64,000 nucleotides of DNA from positions 124,001 to 188,000 of the forward strand of contig VFZN01000004.1 in the NCBI GenBank assembly GCA_016871195.1. The letters are read 5' to 3'. The notes beneath the pieces are model-generated. The model worked only from the letters and a program-made list of their open reading frames with translations, was not told the DNA's origin and made no database searches. The DNA comes from Acidobacteriota bacterium. Its GTDB lineage: Bacteria; Acidobacteriota; Vicinamibacteria; Vicinamibacterales; UBA2999. The position numbers and the translations under genes were made by a program. Every line of letters begins with the position of its first letter. The stretch's first letter is position 1. Positions 26,111-34,213 of this stretch are shown here, piece by piece.

Positions 26111-26962
26111 CTACAGGACCACGCCGACGCGGCGGGCCAGGGCGAAGGCCAGCGCCATCGAGACCAGCACGTACGCCACCAGCCACGGCACGCGTGTGCC
26201 GGCCACAGCGAGCCCGGGTTCCGGATAGGCCAGCGACACGCGCATCGCCGCGTGCGAGGCCGGCAGGGGAGGGTCTGACGGATACAGCAGCAGATCGTCC
26301 CAGCCCGTGCCCCGCACCGGTGAACGGCGTGCGAACCCCGTGGTCGCATCGAGGGTGATGGCGGCGTCGGTACCCGAGTCTGCATCGCGCAGGGTGAGGG
26401 TAAAGCGACCGGCCCGCTCGGGTGTGACGCGCCACACCACCTCGCGCCCGTCGCGCAGGCGCACAGGCGCGGTCTCTGCGTCGATCCCCTCGGGCGTGAC
26501 GAGCGTCATGTGCTCGGCCGCCGCGAGGCGACTGGCGTGCAGCTCGGCCCGCAGCACGACTGCCGTCCCGGGGCGAAGGCCGTCATAGCCATAGAGGGCT
26601 TGCAGCTGCGCCACGATCAGCGTCAGCGGCAGAGCCATCCAGAGGAACGGCACGAGGGTATGCCGCAGATAGGCGGCGTTTGATCGCAGCATGCGTCCGA
26701 CGGCGGCCCACACGCCGAGGGGCTCGTCGTGAAACAGCCGCACCTCGAAGAGGGCCGCGCGAATACCGCGCTTGGCCGCCGCCAGCGCGGCCTGATTCGA
26801 GGTGCGCCTCACCACGGCCAGCATGGCCAGTGCGGTCAGGGCCGACACGAGGCCCAGCGTCGACAGGGGCGCACGGCTGACGAGCGGTGCCAGCACGGCA
26901 TCGGCCACGGGCGTGAGCACGGCATTGACTGCCGCGACCGCCTGCTCAGGAAATGTAGCCAA
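26111..26962 (-). CDS. Membrane protein with Oxa1/EMC3-like N-terminal part and periplasmic domain
   Basis: A 283-aa protein. Hydrophobic spans lie near residues 35-52, 100-122 and 262-280. Between the first two is a charged amphipathic stretch (RRTSNQAALAAAKRGIRAAL, then EVRLFHDEPLGVW, LRSNAAYLRHTLVPFLWMALP), an order reminiscent of EMC3/DUF106-type members of the YidC superfamily. Residues 125-255 form a beta-rich, probably periplasmic domain, unlike YidC. The similarity is by eye only. The TTG start at 26962 overlaps the preceding small gene by 17 bases. It is the last gene of a four-gene unit with two phosphodiesterases. Confidence 0.65.
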   Translation of the reverse strand: MATFPEQAVAAVNAVLTPVADAVLAPLVSRAPLSTLGLVSALTALAMLAVVRRTSNQAALAAAKRGIRAALFEVRLFHDEPLGVWAAVGRMLRSNAAYLRHTLVPFLWMALPLTLIVAQLQALYGYDGLRPGTAVVLRAELHASRLAAAEHMTLVTPEGIDAETAPVRLRDGREVVWRVTPERAGRFTLTLRDADSGTDAAITLDATTGFARRSPVRGTGWDDLLLYPSDPPLPASHAAMRVSLAYPEPGLAVAGTRVPWLVAYVLVSMALAFALARRVGVVL

Positions 26963-27140
26963 GTCCCTTCAGCTTCTTCCGGATGTCTTCCTCGGAATCG
27001 GCGCCGTCAATCGATGCCAGTTCCTTCTCGAGCACGTGGGCGACGAACTCGTCGACCGATGCATAGCCGGCCAGATCGGCATAGCGCTTCACGCGGGCCA
27101 GCAGGGCTTTGTCGAGCTTGATGCCGCGGTCAAACCACAT
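26946..27140 (-). CDS. Small ribbon-helix-helix-like protein
   Basis: A 64-aa protein: a short N-terminal strand (DRGIKLDKALLARV), then two helices with the pattern AGYASVDEFVAHVLEKELA typical of ribbon-helix-helix proteins, then a charged tail. The Shine-Dalgarno AAGGAG lies inside the last codons of the upstream phosphodiesterase gene, whose stop is one base before this gene's ATG. The 3' end overlaps the membrane-protein gene by 17 bases. It could be a DNA-binding autoregulator of the operon or a protein-protein adaptor. Confidence 0.72.
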   Translation of the reverse strand: MWFDRGIKLDKALLARVKRYADLAGYASVDEFVAHVLEKELASIDGADSEEDIRKKLKGLGYIS

Positions 27141-27141
27141 C

Positions 27142-29103
27142 TCAGGGCTCCTTCGTGACAGTGGGAAACGCCTCGACGCCGAACTCGGCGAGCAGGGCCG
27201 CGGCCAGCTGCTGCAGCGACCGCGCCTCGCGCTTGAGCGGGCGGCTCGCGAACAGCACGCCGGGCACCGCCTCGTGATCCATGCAGTGGTCGCCGGTCCA
27301 GTGCGTCGTGTTGTCGGTCAGCACCTCGAGCGGCAGTCCGCCCAGGGCCGACTCGTCTGACGTACGCGTGCCTTTCGCGTAGCCGATGATGAGGTCGGGC
27401 GCCAGATCGGGCGACGTCGCCATCGTATACACCTCGTCGCGCAGATACACCTTCGTGATGGCGGGCTGGCCGGTGGCCGGGTCGATCACCGCCAGCAGCT
27501 TGCGCCGCAGTTCGTCAAGCAGTGCGTCGCGGCTGGCTGCCGGCACCGTGCCATCGCGTTCGCGGCCCTGCAGGTTGAGGTAAAGGCCGTTGAGGCCGAG
27601 GCCATAGGCGCGCGTGCGCGACCAGTCGACATTGGTGAAATAGCCCGGGTCGCTGGCGAGCTTCGGATCACGCGCGGCGAGGTAGCCTTCGTCACGCAGC
27701 CAGCTGTTGAGGTTGAAGGCGCGCCGCCATGTCGTGAAGCCGTGGTCCGACATCACCACGAGGAGATCGTCAGGGCCGAGGCGCGCCTGCGTGTCGGCCA
27801 CCACGCGGTCGAGCGACTGATACAGCTGTTCCATCAGCGCCACGTACTGCGCATCGCGCTCGGGCCGATAGGTCGGGTGCTGCGGATCGCGTGAATGCCA
27901 CATCATGTGGCCCACCTGATCCACATTGCCGAAATAGTAGAAGAGGAACCCGTCCGTGAAATTCCCGAGCACATGCGCATACTGACGCACGTTCTCTTCG
28001 CCGGCGATCGCCGCCTGCGCGAGAAATTCGTCCGTGGTCAGCACGCCGGTCTTCAGTGCCTTGGTGTCTTCGGGCATGCCCTGCGTATAGAACCGCCCGG
28101 TTGCCTCGGCAAGGTCGGCCGCATACGAGGCGGGCGTCGACACGGGCATCGCGGGCGACAGCGGGTCGATGTTGACCGGGCTGGCATACAGCTCGAAGAA
28201 CGGTTCGACGGCCTTCAGGAAAAACCGCACCTCACCCGTCAGTGACTGCGTCGGCACGAGCGGAAAGGTCACCGGCAGCCAGTCACTCCACTCGCCGACC
28301 TTGAGCACGCGCTCTTCCGTGCCCAGGGTCAGCGTCACCGCACTCGCGCCCTGGCCGATGGCCACGGTGAACGGTGCCTCGACACGCTGGGACGCGCTGC
28401 GGAACGGATGATCCGGTCCCTTCAGCACCGCCTCGACCACGCCCTGCCGCGGGCGCACCTGAATCACTTCGCCGCCAGACAGTGTGCCACCCGCGAACGC
28501 ATACGGCTCGGATGTAAAGAACGAGAAGGTGCCGTAGGTGCCCAGCAGATCGGGCGTGCCCATGCCGCTCAGTTCGCGCGAGGCCGTCCCCGACGGGGGA
28601 AAGTTGGCGGGCATCCTGATGATGGTCGTCGGCACGCCGCGCGCTTCGAGCACGTCCCAGAACGGCTGCCCCTGCCGCAGCAGTTCGACCCGGCCTCCGC
28701 TGAGCGGCACACGCCATGGTCCCAGTGACACAGTCCGGCCGCCTTCCGTGCGGGTCGTCGACAGAAACGGCGTCATGGTCTTCGGATCACGATGAATGAA
28801 GTCGAAGATGCCGTGGCCGCCGGGGTCGAGGCCCGTGATGAACGTCGACCATGCCACCGGACTCTGCGGCGGCACCGTCGTGCCGAGCGGTGCAAACTGC
28901 CCCGACGCCGCCAGCTTCGCCAGCGCAGGCAGACGACCGGCCTGCAGCATCTGCGCGGTGAGCTCATGGTCGAGACCATCGAAGCCGAGCACGATGACCT
29001 TGCGGCCGACCGGCGTGCGCGATTCGCACGCCAGCGACGCGACGGTCAGCGTCACGATCAGGGCAAGGCCCGCAGTCATGCCTGCGGTGAGGCTGCGTGT
29101 CAT
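27142..29103 (-). CDS. Alkaline phosphatase-superfamily phosphodiesterase, predicted lipoprotein
   Basis: A 653-aa protein. The N-terminus ends in VASLAC, a lipobox with Cys26, so it is probably membrane-anchored outside the cytoplasm. The type I phosphodiesterase/nucleotide pyrophosphatase core is clear: VIVLGFDGLDHELT (metal Asp), SPVAWSTFITGLDPGGHGIFDF (Ser/Thr nucleophile), GNVDQVGHMMW, and VVMSDHGFTTWRRAFNLN (metal Asp-His). ATG 29103 is chosen because GGAGGG lies just upstream and overlaps the previous stop as ATGA. It is a paralogue of the protein encoded immediately upstream. The substrate, perhaps a phosphodiester-linked lipid or glycan, is unknown. Confidence 0.88.
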   Translation of the reverse strand: MTRSLTAGMTAGLALIVTLTVASLACESRTPVGRKVIVLGFDGLDHELTAQMLQAGRLPALAKLAASGQFAPLGTTVPPQSPVAWSTFITGLDPGGHGIFDFIHRDPKTMTPFLSTTRTEGGRTVSLGPWRVPLSGGRVELLRQGQPFWDVLEARGVPTTIIRMPANFPPSGTASRELSGMGTPDLLGTYGTFSFFTSEPYAFAGGTLSGGEVIQVRPRQGVVEAVLKGPDHPFRSASQRVEAPFTVAIGQGASAVTLTLGTEERVLKVGEWSDWLPVTFPLVPTQSLTGEVRFFLKAVEPFFELYASPVNIDPLSPAMPVSTPASYAADLAEATGRFYTQGMPEDTKALKTGVLTTDEFLAQAAIAGEENVRQYAHVLGNFTDGFLFYYFGNVDQVGHMMWHSRDPQHPTYRPERDAQYVALMEQLYQSLDRVVADTQARLGPDDLLVVMSDHGFTTWRRAFNLNSWLRDEGYLAARDPKLASDPGYFTNVDWSRTRAYGLGLNGLYLNLQGRERDGTVPAASRDALLDELRRKLLAVIDPATGQPAITKVYLRDEVYTMATSPDLAPDLIIGYAKGTRTSDESALGGLPLEVLTDNTTHWTGDHCMDHEAVPGVLFASRPLKREARSLQQLAAALLAEFGVEAFPTVTKEP

Positions 29104-31184
29104 GCGAGTCCCTCCAGGGGACGCCCTTCCATATGCGCCGGCGGCGTGATGCCGAACAGCGTCAGCGCCGTGGGCGCCAGGTCGATGATCGACGGCGCAG
29201 TCGTCTGCGTGGGCCGGTTGCAGAAAAACACCCCGGGCACGAGGCGCGGGTCGACACCGTGGTCGCCGCTCCATGCCTTGGTATTGTCCTCGAACAGGGG
29301 GCCGGTCACCATGCCTGTCGCCGCATCCCACGAGATGCGGTAGCCGTGGTTGTAGCCCACGACAAGGTCGGGTGCATTTTCAAGGTACGGTCCGGAATAG
29401 AGCGCAGCCGTATCGAACGCGTCGGTGACCGCCACAGCATCGCATGCCTCGTCGCGCAGGCCGCGCAGCCCCGCCATGATCTGCGCCTTGACCGCCGCGG
29501 CTTCGTCACCGGGCGAGACGATACCCCAGGCTTCGCGACCTGTCAGGTTGAGATAGATGCCGCTGAGGCCCAGGGCATACGCGCGGGTCTTCGACCAGTC
29601 GACGTCGCGCAGCCACTCGCTGCGTCCGTCAGTGCCCGGCTTCAGCGTCAGCAGCCCCTGCGTGCGCAGCCACTCGTTCACGCTCACACCCCGCCTGAAC
29701 GACGTGAACCCATGATCCGAAATCACCATCAGCACATCGTCGGGCGAGAGGCGCGCACGGACGCGGCCGACCAGCGCATCGTTGTGCACGTAGAGATCGC
29801 GAATCGCGTGGCGGTGATCCGTGTCGGTGAGATGGCGCGCGGCCGGATGCCCCGGATCGAGATGGCGCCAGAACATGTGCTGGATGCGATCAGTGGCATC
29901 GAACACGCACACCAGCGCGCCGCGATCGAGGCGGTCGAGTGAGGCGTGCAGCATGGCCTCGCGCTCGCGGTCGATGTCGTACGCCTGCTGCAGGAACGTG
30001 GCCTCGTCTGTCACTCCTTCGTTGAGCGCCCACGTGTCTTCGGCGAGGCCCAGCGTCGAGAATGCCCCGATGCGCGCCGCCATATAGCTGGCAAAGTACG
30101 GCGGATGCGAGATGGGCATCGCCGGGCGCTCGGGATCGAGGTTGATGGGCGACAGATACAGCGAAATGTGCTCGCCGCACTCGGTCAGCAGCAGTCGTGT
30201 GAGACCGGCAACGGAAATGCCCGGCACTGCGGGGAATGACAGCGTCACCCAGTCACTCAGCACTCCCTGTGTGAGGGAGAGACGGGTGCCGCCGATCGTC
30301 ACAGTCGCCGTGCGGATATCGGCCTGCACCTCGACGCGCAGGGGCAGCGTGAGCGGGGGCTCGCCGTCGAGCAGCGTATTGGGAGGCCCCGTCACCACGC
30401 CGTGCATGGTGGCCCCGTCGCGCGTCATCTCAAGGCGGATACCGCCTTCCTTGAAACGCCCGGTGGCCGGGCGTGTCGAGGCCAGCAGGAACGTGCCCTG
30501 CGTGCCAAGCAGATCGGGCACGCACATCGCGCTCAATTCGGCGCCATGAAACTCATCCGGAGGAAACGTGATCGGCACGCGCAGGATGGTGCTCCAGATG
30601 CGGTGCTCGCCGAGAATCGTCCAGAATGGCTTTGACCGTCGCAGCAGGCGGAGGTCGGGTCGGCCAAGCGGCAGGCGGAAGCGCCCGAGCGTCAGCACGC
30701 GCGTGACCGGACCAATCACCGCCGACGAGAGCTTGGGAAGATAGGTGCGCCGGTCACGGTCGAGGAAGTCGAAGATGTTGTGCCGCGCCGGATGCGTGCC
30801 GGTGCTGAATGACGACCACGCCACTGGCGACAGGGCGGGATAGGTGGTCTCGAGCCGCCGATAGCTGCCGGAGGCGGCCAGCGCCGAGAAGTGGGGCAGC
30901 AGGCCCTCGCGCATGAACTGATCGGTCAGGCCCGGGTCCTGGCCGTCGAGCCCGACGATGACCAGCCGCCGGATGCGGGCCTTCGGACGCCTGATGCCCG
31001 TGGCCCAGCGCCATGCGGCGCGGAACGGCCAGACGAGCAGGGTGGCGATCGCCACGAGCAGGGTGGTGACCAGCACGAACGCCGACGACATCAGCGCAAA
31101 GCCGGCCCCGGGTCCGATGTAGGCCGACGCGGGTGCAGCGCTGACCAGCAGCAGCCATGGCGCCAGAACGATGGCAGCGAACAT
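29100..31184 (-). CDS. Alkaline phosphatase-superfamily phosphodiesterase with N-terminal membrane segments
   Basis: A 694-aa protein. Two hydrophobic stretches (residues 1-22 and 30-53) precede a catalytic domain that starts RRLVIVGLDGQDPGLTDQF. Key motifs are LSPVAWSSFSTGTHPARHNIFDFLDRD, FDATDRIQHMFWRHLDP, and MVISDHGFTSFRRGVSVNEWL. SGDHGVDP near the C-terminus completes the metal site. The two paralogues share motif order throughout but differ in anchoring: membrane helices here, a lipobox in the other. A long in-frame extension upstream of ATG 31184 is antisense to the sulfotransferase and was rejected. It is the first gene of the four-gene leftward unit. Confidence 0.87.
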   Translation of the reverse strand: MFAAIVLAPWLLLVSAAPASAYIGPGAGFALMSSAFVLVTTLLVAIATLLVWPFRAAWRWATGIRRPKARIRRLVIVGLDGQDPGLTDQFMREGLLPHFSALAASGSYRRLETTYPALSPVAWSSFSTGTHPARHNIFDFLDRDRRTYLPKLSSAVIGPVTRVLTLGRFRLPLGRPDLRLLRRSKPFWTILGEHRIWSTILRVPITFPPDEFHGAELSAMCVPDLLGTQGTFLLASTRPATGRFKEGGIRLEMTRDGATMHGVVTGPPNTLLDGEPPLTLPLRVEVQADIRTATVTIGGTRLSLTQGVLSDWVTLSFPAVPGISVAGLTRLLLTECGEHISLYLSPINLDPERPAMPISHPPYFASYMAARIGAFSTLGLAEDTWALNEGVTDEATFLQQAYDIDREREAMLHASLDRLDRGALVCVFDATDRIQHMFWRHLDPGHPAARHLTDTDHRHAIRDLYVHNDALVGRVRARLSPDDVLMVISDHGFTSFRRGVSVNEWLRTQGLLTLKPGTDGRSEWLRDVDWSKTRAYALGLSGIYLNLTGREAWGIVSPGDEAAAVKAQIMAGLRGLRDEACDAVAVTDAFDTAALYSGPYLENAPDLVVGYNHGYRISWDAATGMVTGPLFEDNTKAWSGDHGVDPRLVPGVFFCNRPTQTTAPSIIDLAPTALTLFGITPPAHMEGRPLEGLA

Positions 31185-31238
31185 GTGCGGGCGGGGCGTG
31201 CGGGTCAACCCTGTTACTCTAGGCGGCAGGTCCCCTGC

Positions 31239-31865
31239 TTGGCAACCGTGCTCTCCCCTCGTGCGCTCTTCCGCCGCTGGCGTCGTGGTCGGCCCATCGT
31301 GGTCGTGTCGGGCCTGCCGCGCTCGGGCACGTCGATGGCGATGCGGATGCTGGCGGCGGGTGGCCTTCCGCTCGTCACCGACGGCGAGCGTGCAGCCGAT
31401 GGCAGCAACCCGCACGGCTACTTTGAACTCGAGCAGGTCAAGACGCTCGACAAGCGCGGCCCGACCGAATGGCTGGCCCGGGCCCGGGGCCGGGGTGTCA
31501 AGATCATCTCGTTCCTGCTGACCTACCTGCCGGAAGACTACGACTATCAGGTCATCTTCATGCACCGGCACCTCGACGAGGTGCTGGCCTCGCAGAACGC
31601 CATGCTCGACGCGCGCGGCGAGGCCCGGGGGGCCGAGGATGCGCGCACGCGCACGCTCTACGCCGCGCATCTGCAGCAGGTGGCGCGCTTCATGGCCATG
31701 CGCGCATGCTTTTCGGTCTGCGAGGTCCACTATCACGACGTGGTCGCCGACCCGGCGCACGAGGCCGCGCGCATCAATGCCTTCCTGGGCGGACATCTCG
31801 ACGAAGCGCGCATGGTCGAGGCCGTCGATGCGGCGCTCTATCGGAACCGTGTGCCTGCACCATGA
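31239..31865 (+). CDS. Sulfotransferase-family protein
   Basis: About 208 aa. The 5'-phosphosulfate-binding loop [18 protein letters not shown] is near the N-terminus. It is followed by [33 protein letters not shown] (3'-phosphate-binding type segment) and a [16 protein letters not shown]-terminal block typical of bacterial sulfotransferases. TTG 31239 (GCAGG 8 bases upstream) or GTG 31248 are the plausible starts; no ATG precedes the loop. PAPS from the cysDNC products nearby would be the donor. The acceptor is unknown. The 3' end overlaps the DUF2200 gene by ATGA. Confidence 0.8.
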   Translation: MATVLSPRALFRRWRRGRPIVVVSGLPRSGTSMAMRMLAAGGLPLVTDGERAADGSNPHGYFELEQVKTLDKRGPTEWLARARGRGVKIISFLLTYLPEDYDYQVIFMHRHLDEVLASQNAMLDARGEARGAEDARTRTLYAAHLQQVARFMAMRACFSVCEVHYHDVVADPAHEAARINAFLGGHLDEARMVEAVDAALYRNRVPAP

Positions 31866-32224
31866 CCGCCAGCGGACCGCACCGCGTCTACGCCATGCGC
31901 GTCGGCCATGTCTATCCGCTCTATGTGGCCAAGGCCACGAAAAAGGGCCGCACGCAGGGCGAGGTCGACGATATCCTCCGCTGGCTGACGGGTTATACGC
32001 AGGCGCAGCTCGAGGCGCACCTGCGAGACGGCACCACATTCGAGGCCTTCTTTGCCCGGGCACCCTGCCCGAACCCTGCGCGGGCGCGCATCACGGGTGT
32101 CATTTGCGGCGTGCGGGTCGAGACCATCGACGATCCGGTCATGCGCGAGGTGCGCTACCTCGACAAGCTCATCGACGAACTGGCGCGGGGCCGGCCGATG
32201 CCGAAGATTCTGCGCGAGGCCTGA
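31862..32224 (+). CDS. DUF2200 family protein
   Basis: A 120-aa protein matching the DUF2200 family over its whole length: [40 protein letters not shown], and [20 protein letters not shown]. Function is unknown. ATG 31862 overlaps the sulfotransferase stop (ATGA), so the two are co-translated. It converges on the AbiEii-like gene with only 12 bases between stops. Confidence 0.85.
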   Translation: MTASGPHRVYAMRVGHVYPLYVAKATKKGRTQGEVDDILRWLTGYTQAQLEAHLRDGTTFEAFFARAPCPNPARARITGVICGVRVETIDDPVMREVRYLDKLIDELARGRPMPKILREA

Positions 32225-32236
32225 ACGCGCCGCGCC

Positions 32237-32896
32237 TCAGCGATCGAGGCGATCACTCACCACGGCCACTGGCTCTGGCGTCGTCACCAGCGCGGCCACC
32301 GTCGCAAGCCGCTGCTGAATGCCGGCAGGCAGCGTCGGCAGGTCACCATCGCCGTAGTAAGACAGGGCTTTCAGGGTAATGAGCGGCGTGAAGTCCGGAT
32401 AGAGGGCCTGTGCTGCGCCCAATGCCCGCGGCAGGGTGATGCCGCAATCGAGCAGGGTCGCCAAATCGAAGTAATCCTTCCGCTCGGCCCGCACCTGAAC
32501 GACCCGCACCTTCTGGGCGGCCAGATCGAGCAGCGACGCGAGCCTGACCCCGTTATCGCGTGACTGCGACACCGCACCAACGCGACCCAGGCGCAACTGT
32601 CCGAAGAACGAGACCTTCACGGGCGCTCCGCGATCGACGAGATAGGTGGCCGTGTCAGGGGCCGCCTCCACCAGCACCGCTCCCGCGAGGAAGGCCATCT
32701 GCTGCGGCAGCTGCAGCGCATCGACCGGATCGTTGGTGAAAAAATCGAAGTCTTCCGAGACGCGGCTGCCCGTGCTGATCGCCAGCGCGGTGCCTCCGTA
32801 GAGCACGCATGTCGGGGGCAGTGTGTCCGCAAACTCGTCCCACAACTGTCGCTGCGCGGCAGGCAGCGTCTCGAGCCGCGGCGTGATGACGTTCAC
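32237..32896 (-). CDS. AbiEii-like nucleotidyltransferase (putative toxin-type)
   Basis: A 219-aa protein. The nucleotidyltransferase core is visible as CVLYGGTALAISTGSRVSEDFDFF (residues about 27-50), with the Gly-Gly-T element and the Asp-Phe-Asp metal pair, followed by LASLLDLAAQKVRVVQVRAERKDYFD. This matches the AbiEii/AbiGii toxin family (DUF1814-type). GTG 32896 overlaps the stop of its upstream partner (GTGA). Type IV toxin-antitoxin and abortive-infection activity is known for characterised AbiEii, but many genomic members are untested. A role in defence here is inference. Confidence 0.8.
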   Translation of the reverse strand: MNVITPRLETLPAAQRQLWDEFADTLPPTCVLYGGTALAISTGSRVSEDFDFFTNDPVDALQLPQQMAFLAGAVLVEAAPDTATYLVDRGAPVKVSFFGQLRLGRVGAVSQSRDNGVRLASLLDLAAQKVRVVQVRAERKDYFDLATLLDCGITLPRALGAAQALYPDFTPLITLKALSYYGDGDLPTLPAGIQQRLATVAALVTTPEPVAVVSDRLDR

Positions 32897-33207
32897 GGGA
32901 AGACCCGGGTGGGCACTGGGCCGGCGGGGCCGAGTCCGAGGCGGTTGTGCCAGTAGTGCCACGAGCGGATATCCATCACACCCGGCGGCGCCTGCGACAG
33001 CGCCTCGCGCAGCCGAGCGGCACCGAACAGGTCCTCGATGCGGTTGACGTCGTGCAGCGTGCCCCGCGCCATCACCCGGCACAGAAAGTCGGTCTCGTTG
33101 GCCAGCACCTCGTCGGGGGCCTTCCACCAGACCACGCGCGTGGCCAGCAGCCGCAGCTCGTCGGTCACGGGCACAGCGGTGCGGCTCCGATTCAGATGCG
33201 CCGCCAC
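32893..33207 (-). CDS. Small partner protein of the AbiEii-like gene
   Basis: A 104-aa soluble protein, [20 protein letters not shown] near the start and [17 protein letters not shown] near the end. I recall similar short proteins directly before AbiEii-type nucleotidyltransferase genes, where they are presumed antitoxins. Here it is coupled to the next gene by a GTGA overlap. It also overlaps the coaA 3' end by 16 bases. It does not resemble the winged-helix AbiEi antitoxin. Confidence 0.68.
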   Translation of the reverse strand: MAAHLNRSRTAVPVTDELRLLATRVVWWKAPDEVLANETDFLCRVMARGTLHDVNRIEDLFGAARLREALSQAPPGVMDIRSWHYWHNRLGLGPAGPVPTRVFP

Positions 33208-34142
33208 AGCACCCGCTCGACCCGATGGTCGGTGCTCTTGTGCAGAATCAGGTGCGCCCGCATCCGCGTCGGCAGGATGTTCTCGCGCAGGTTCACCCCA
33301 TTGATGCGCTGCCAGATGTCTTCGGCCGTCGCCCGGGCCTCGGCATCGCCCAGCGAGACGTACCGGTTGAAATACGAACCCGGCTCCTGAAACACCGTCG
33401 CCCGCAGCTGCAGGAAACGTTCGATATACCAGGCGCGGATGTCGCGCTCGTCGGCATCCACATAGATGGAGTAGTCAAAAAAATCGGACGCAAACAGCTG
33501 GTCGTCGCCACGCACGCTGGGCGGGGCCTGCAGCACGTTGAGGCCCTCGACAATCACCACGTCGGGCTGCCGCACGGTCTGCGTCGCTCCCGGGACGATG
33601 TCGTAGAGGGGATGGGAATAGACCGGCGCATGCACCTCGGGCGCGCCCGCCTTGACCTCGGCCAGAAACCGCACCAGAGCCCCGCGGTCATAGCTTTCCG
33701 GAAAGCCCTTCCGCTGCATCAGATTGCGCTCGCGCAGCACATCGTTCGGCAGCAGGAAGCCGTCAGTGGTCACCAGGGCGACGGACGGATGGTTGGGCCA
33801 GCGCGACAGCAGTGCCTGCAGCACGCGCGCCGTCGTGCTCTTGCCGACCGCGACACTGCCTGCGAGGCCGATGATGAACGGCACCTGCCCGCCGGTCTGT
33901 CCGAGGAACGTCTGCGACGCCTGATGCAGTGCCTGCACGGCCCCCACGTGCAGGTTGAGCAGGCGTGACAATGGCAGATAAACCTGCACGACTTCGTCGA
34001 GCGACAGCGCCTCGTTCACGCCGCGCAGCTGGTCGAGATCCGATTCCGACAGGGTGAGCGGGGTGGTTTTGCGAAGGGCCGCCCATGACTCCCGGTCGAA
34101 CGACAGGAACCGTGACAGCGGCAGCAGGGACGGCGAGCTCAT
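33192..34142 (-). CDS. coaA: Type I pantothenate kinase
   Basis: A 316-aa protein of normal CoaA length. The P-loop [12 protein letters not shown] (residues 92-103), [31 protein letters not shown], and the ending [19 protein letters not shown]...[19 protein letters not shown] are all diagnostic. It phosphorylates pantothenate, the first step of coenzyme A synthesis, in the cytoplasm. It diverges from the malate synthase gene. Its 3' end overlaps the small AbiEii partner, so the toxin-like pair may be read from the coaA promoter. Confidence 0.97.
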   Translation of the reverse strand: MSSPSLLPLSRFLSFDRESWAALRKTTPLTLSESDLDQLRGVNEALSLDEVVQVYLPLSRLLNLHVGAVQALHQASQTFLGQTGGQVPFIIGLAGSVAVGKSTTARVLQALLSRWPNHPSVALVTTDGFLLPNDVLRERNLMQRKGFPESYDRGALVRFLAEVKAGAPEVHAPVYSHPLYDIVPGATQTVRQPDVVIVEGLNVLQAPPSVRGDDQLFASDFFDYSIYVDADERDIRAWYIERFLQLRATVFQEPGSYFNRYVSLGDAEARATAEDIWQRINGVNLRENILPTRMRAHLILHKSTDHRVERVLWRRI

Positions 34143-34213
34143 GAAGCATCTGACAGCATGACGGGATTACGAACGATGGTCAACAATCCCCTGCAGATGT
34201 GATACCAAGCGGC

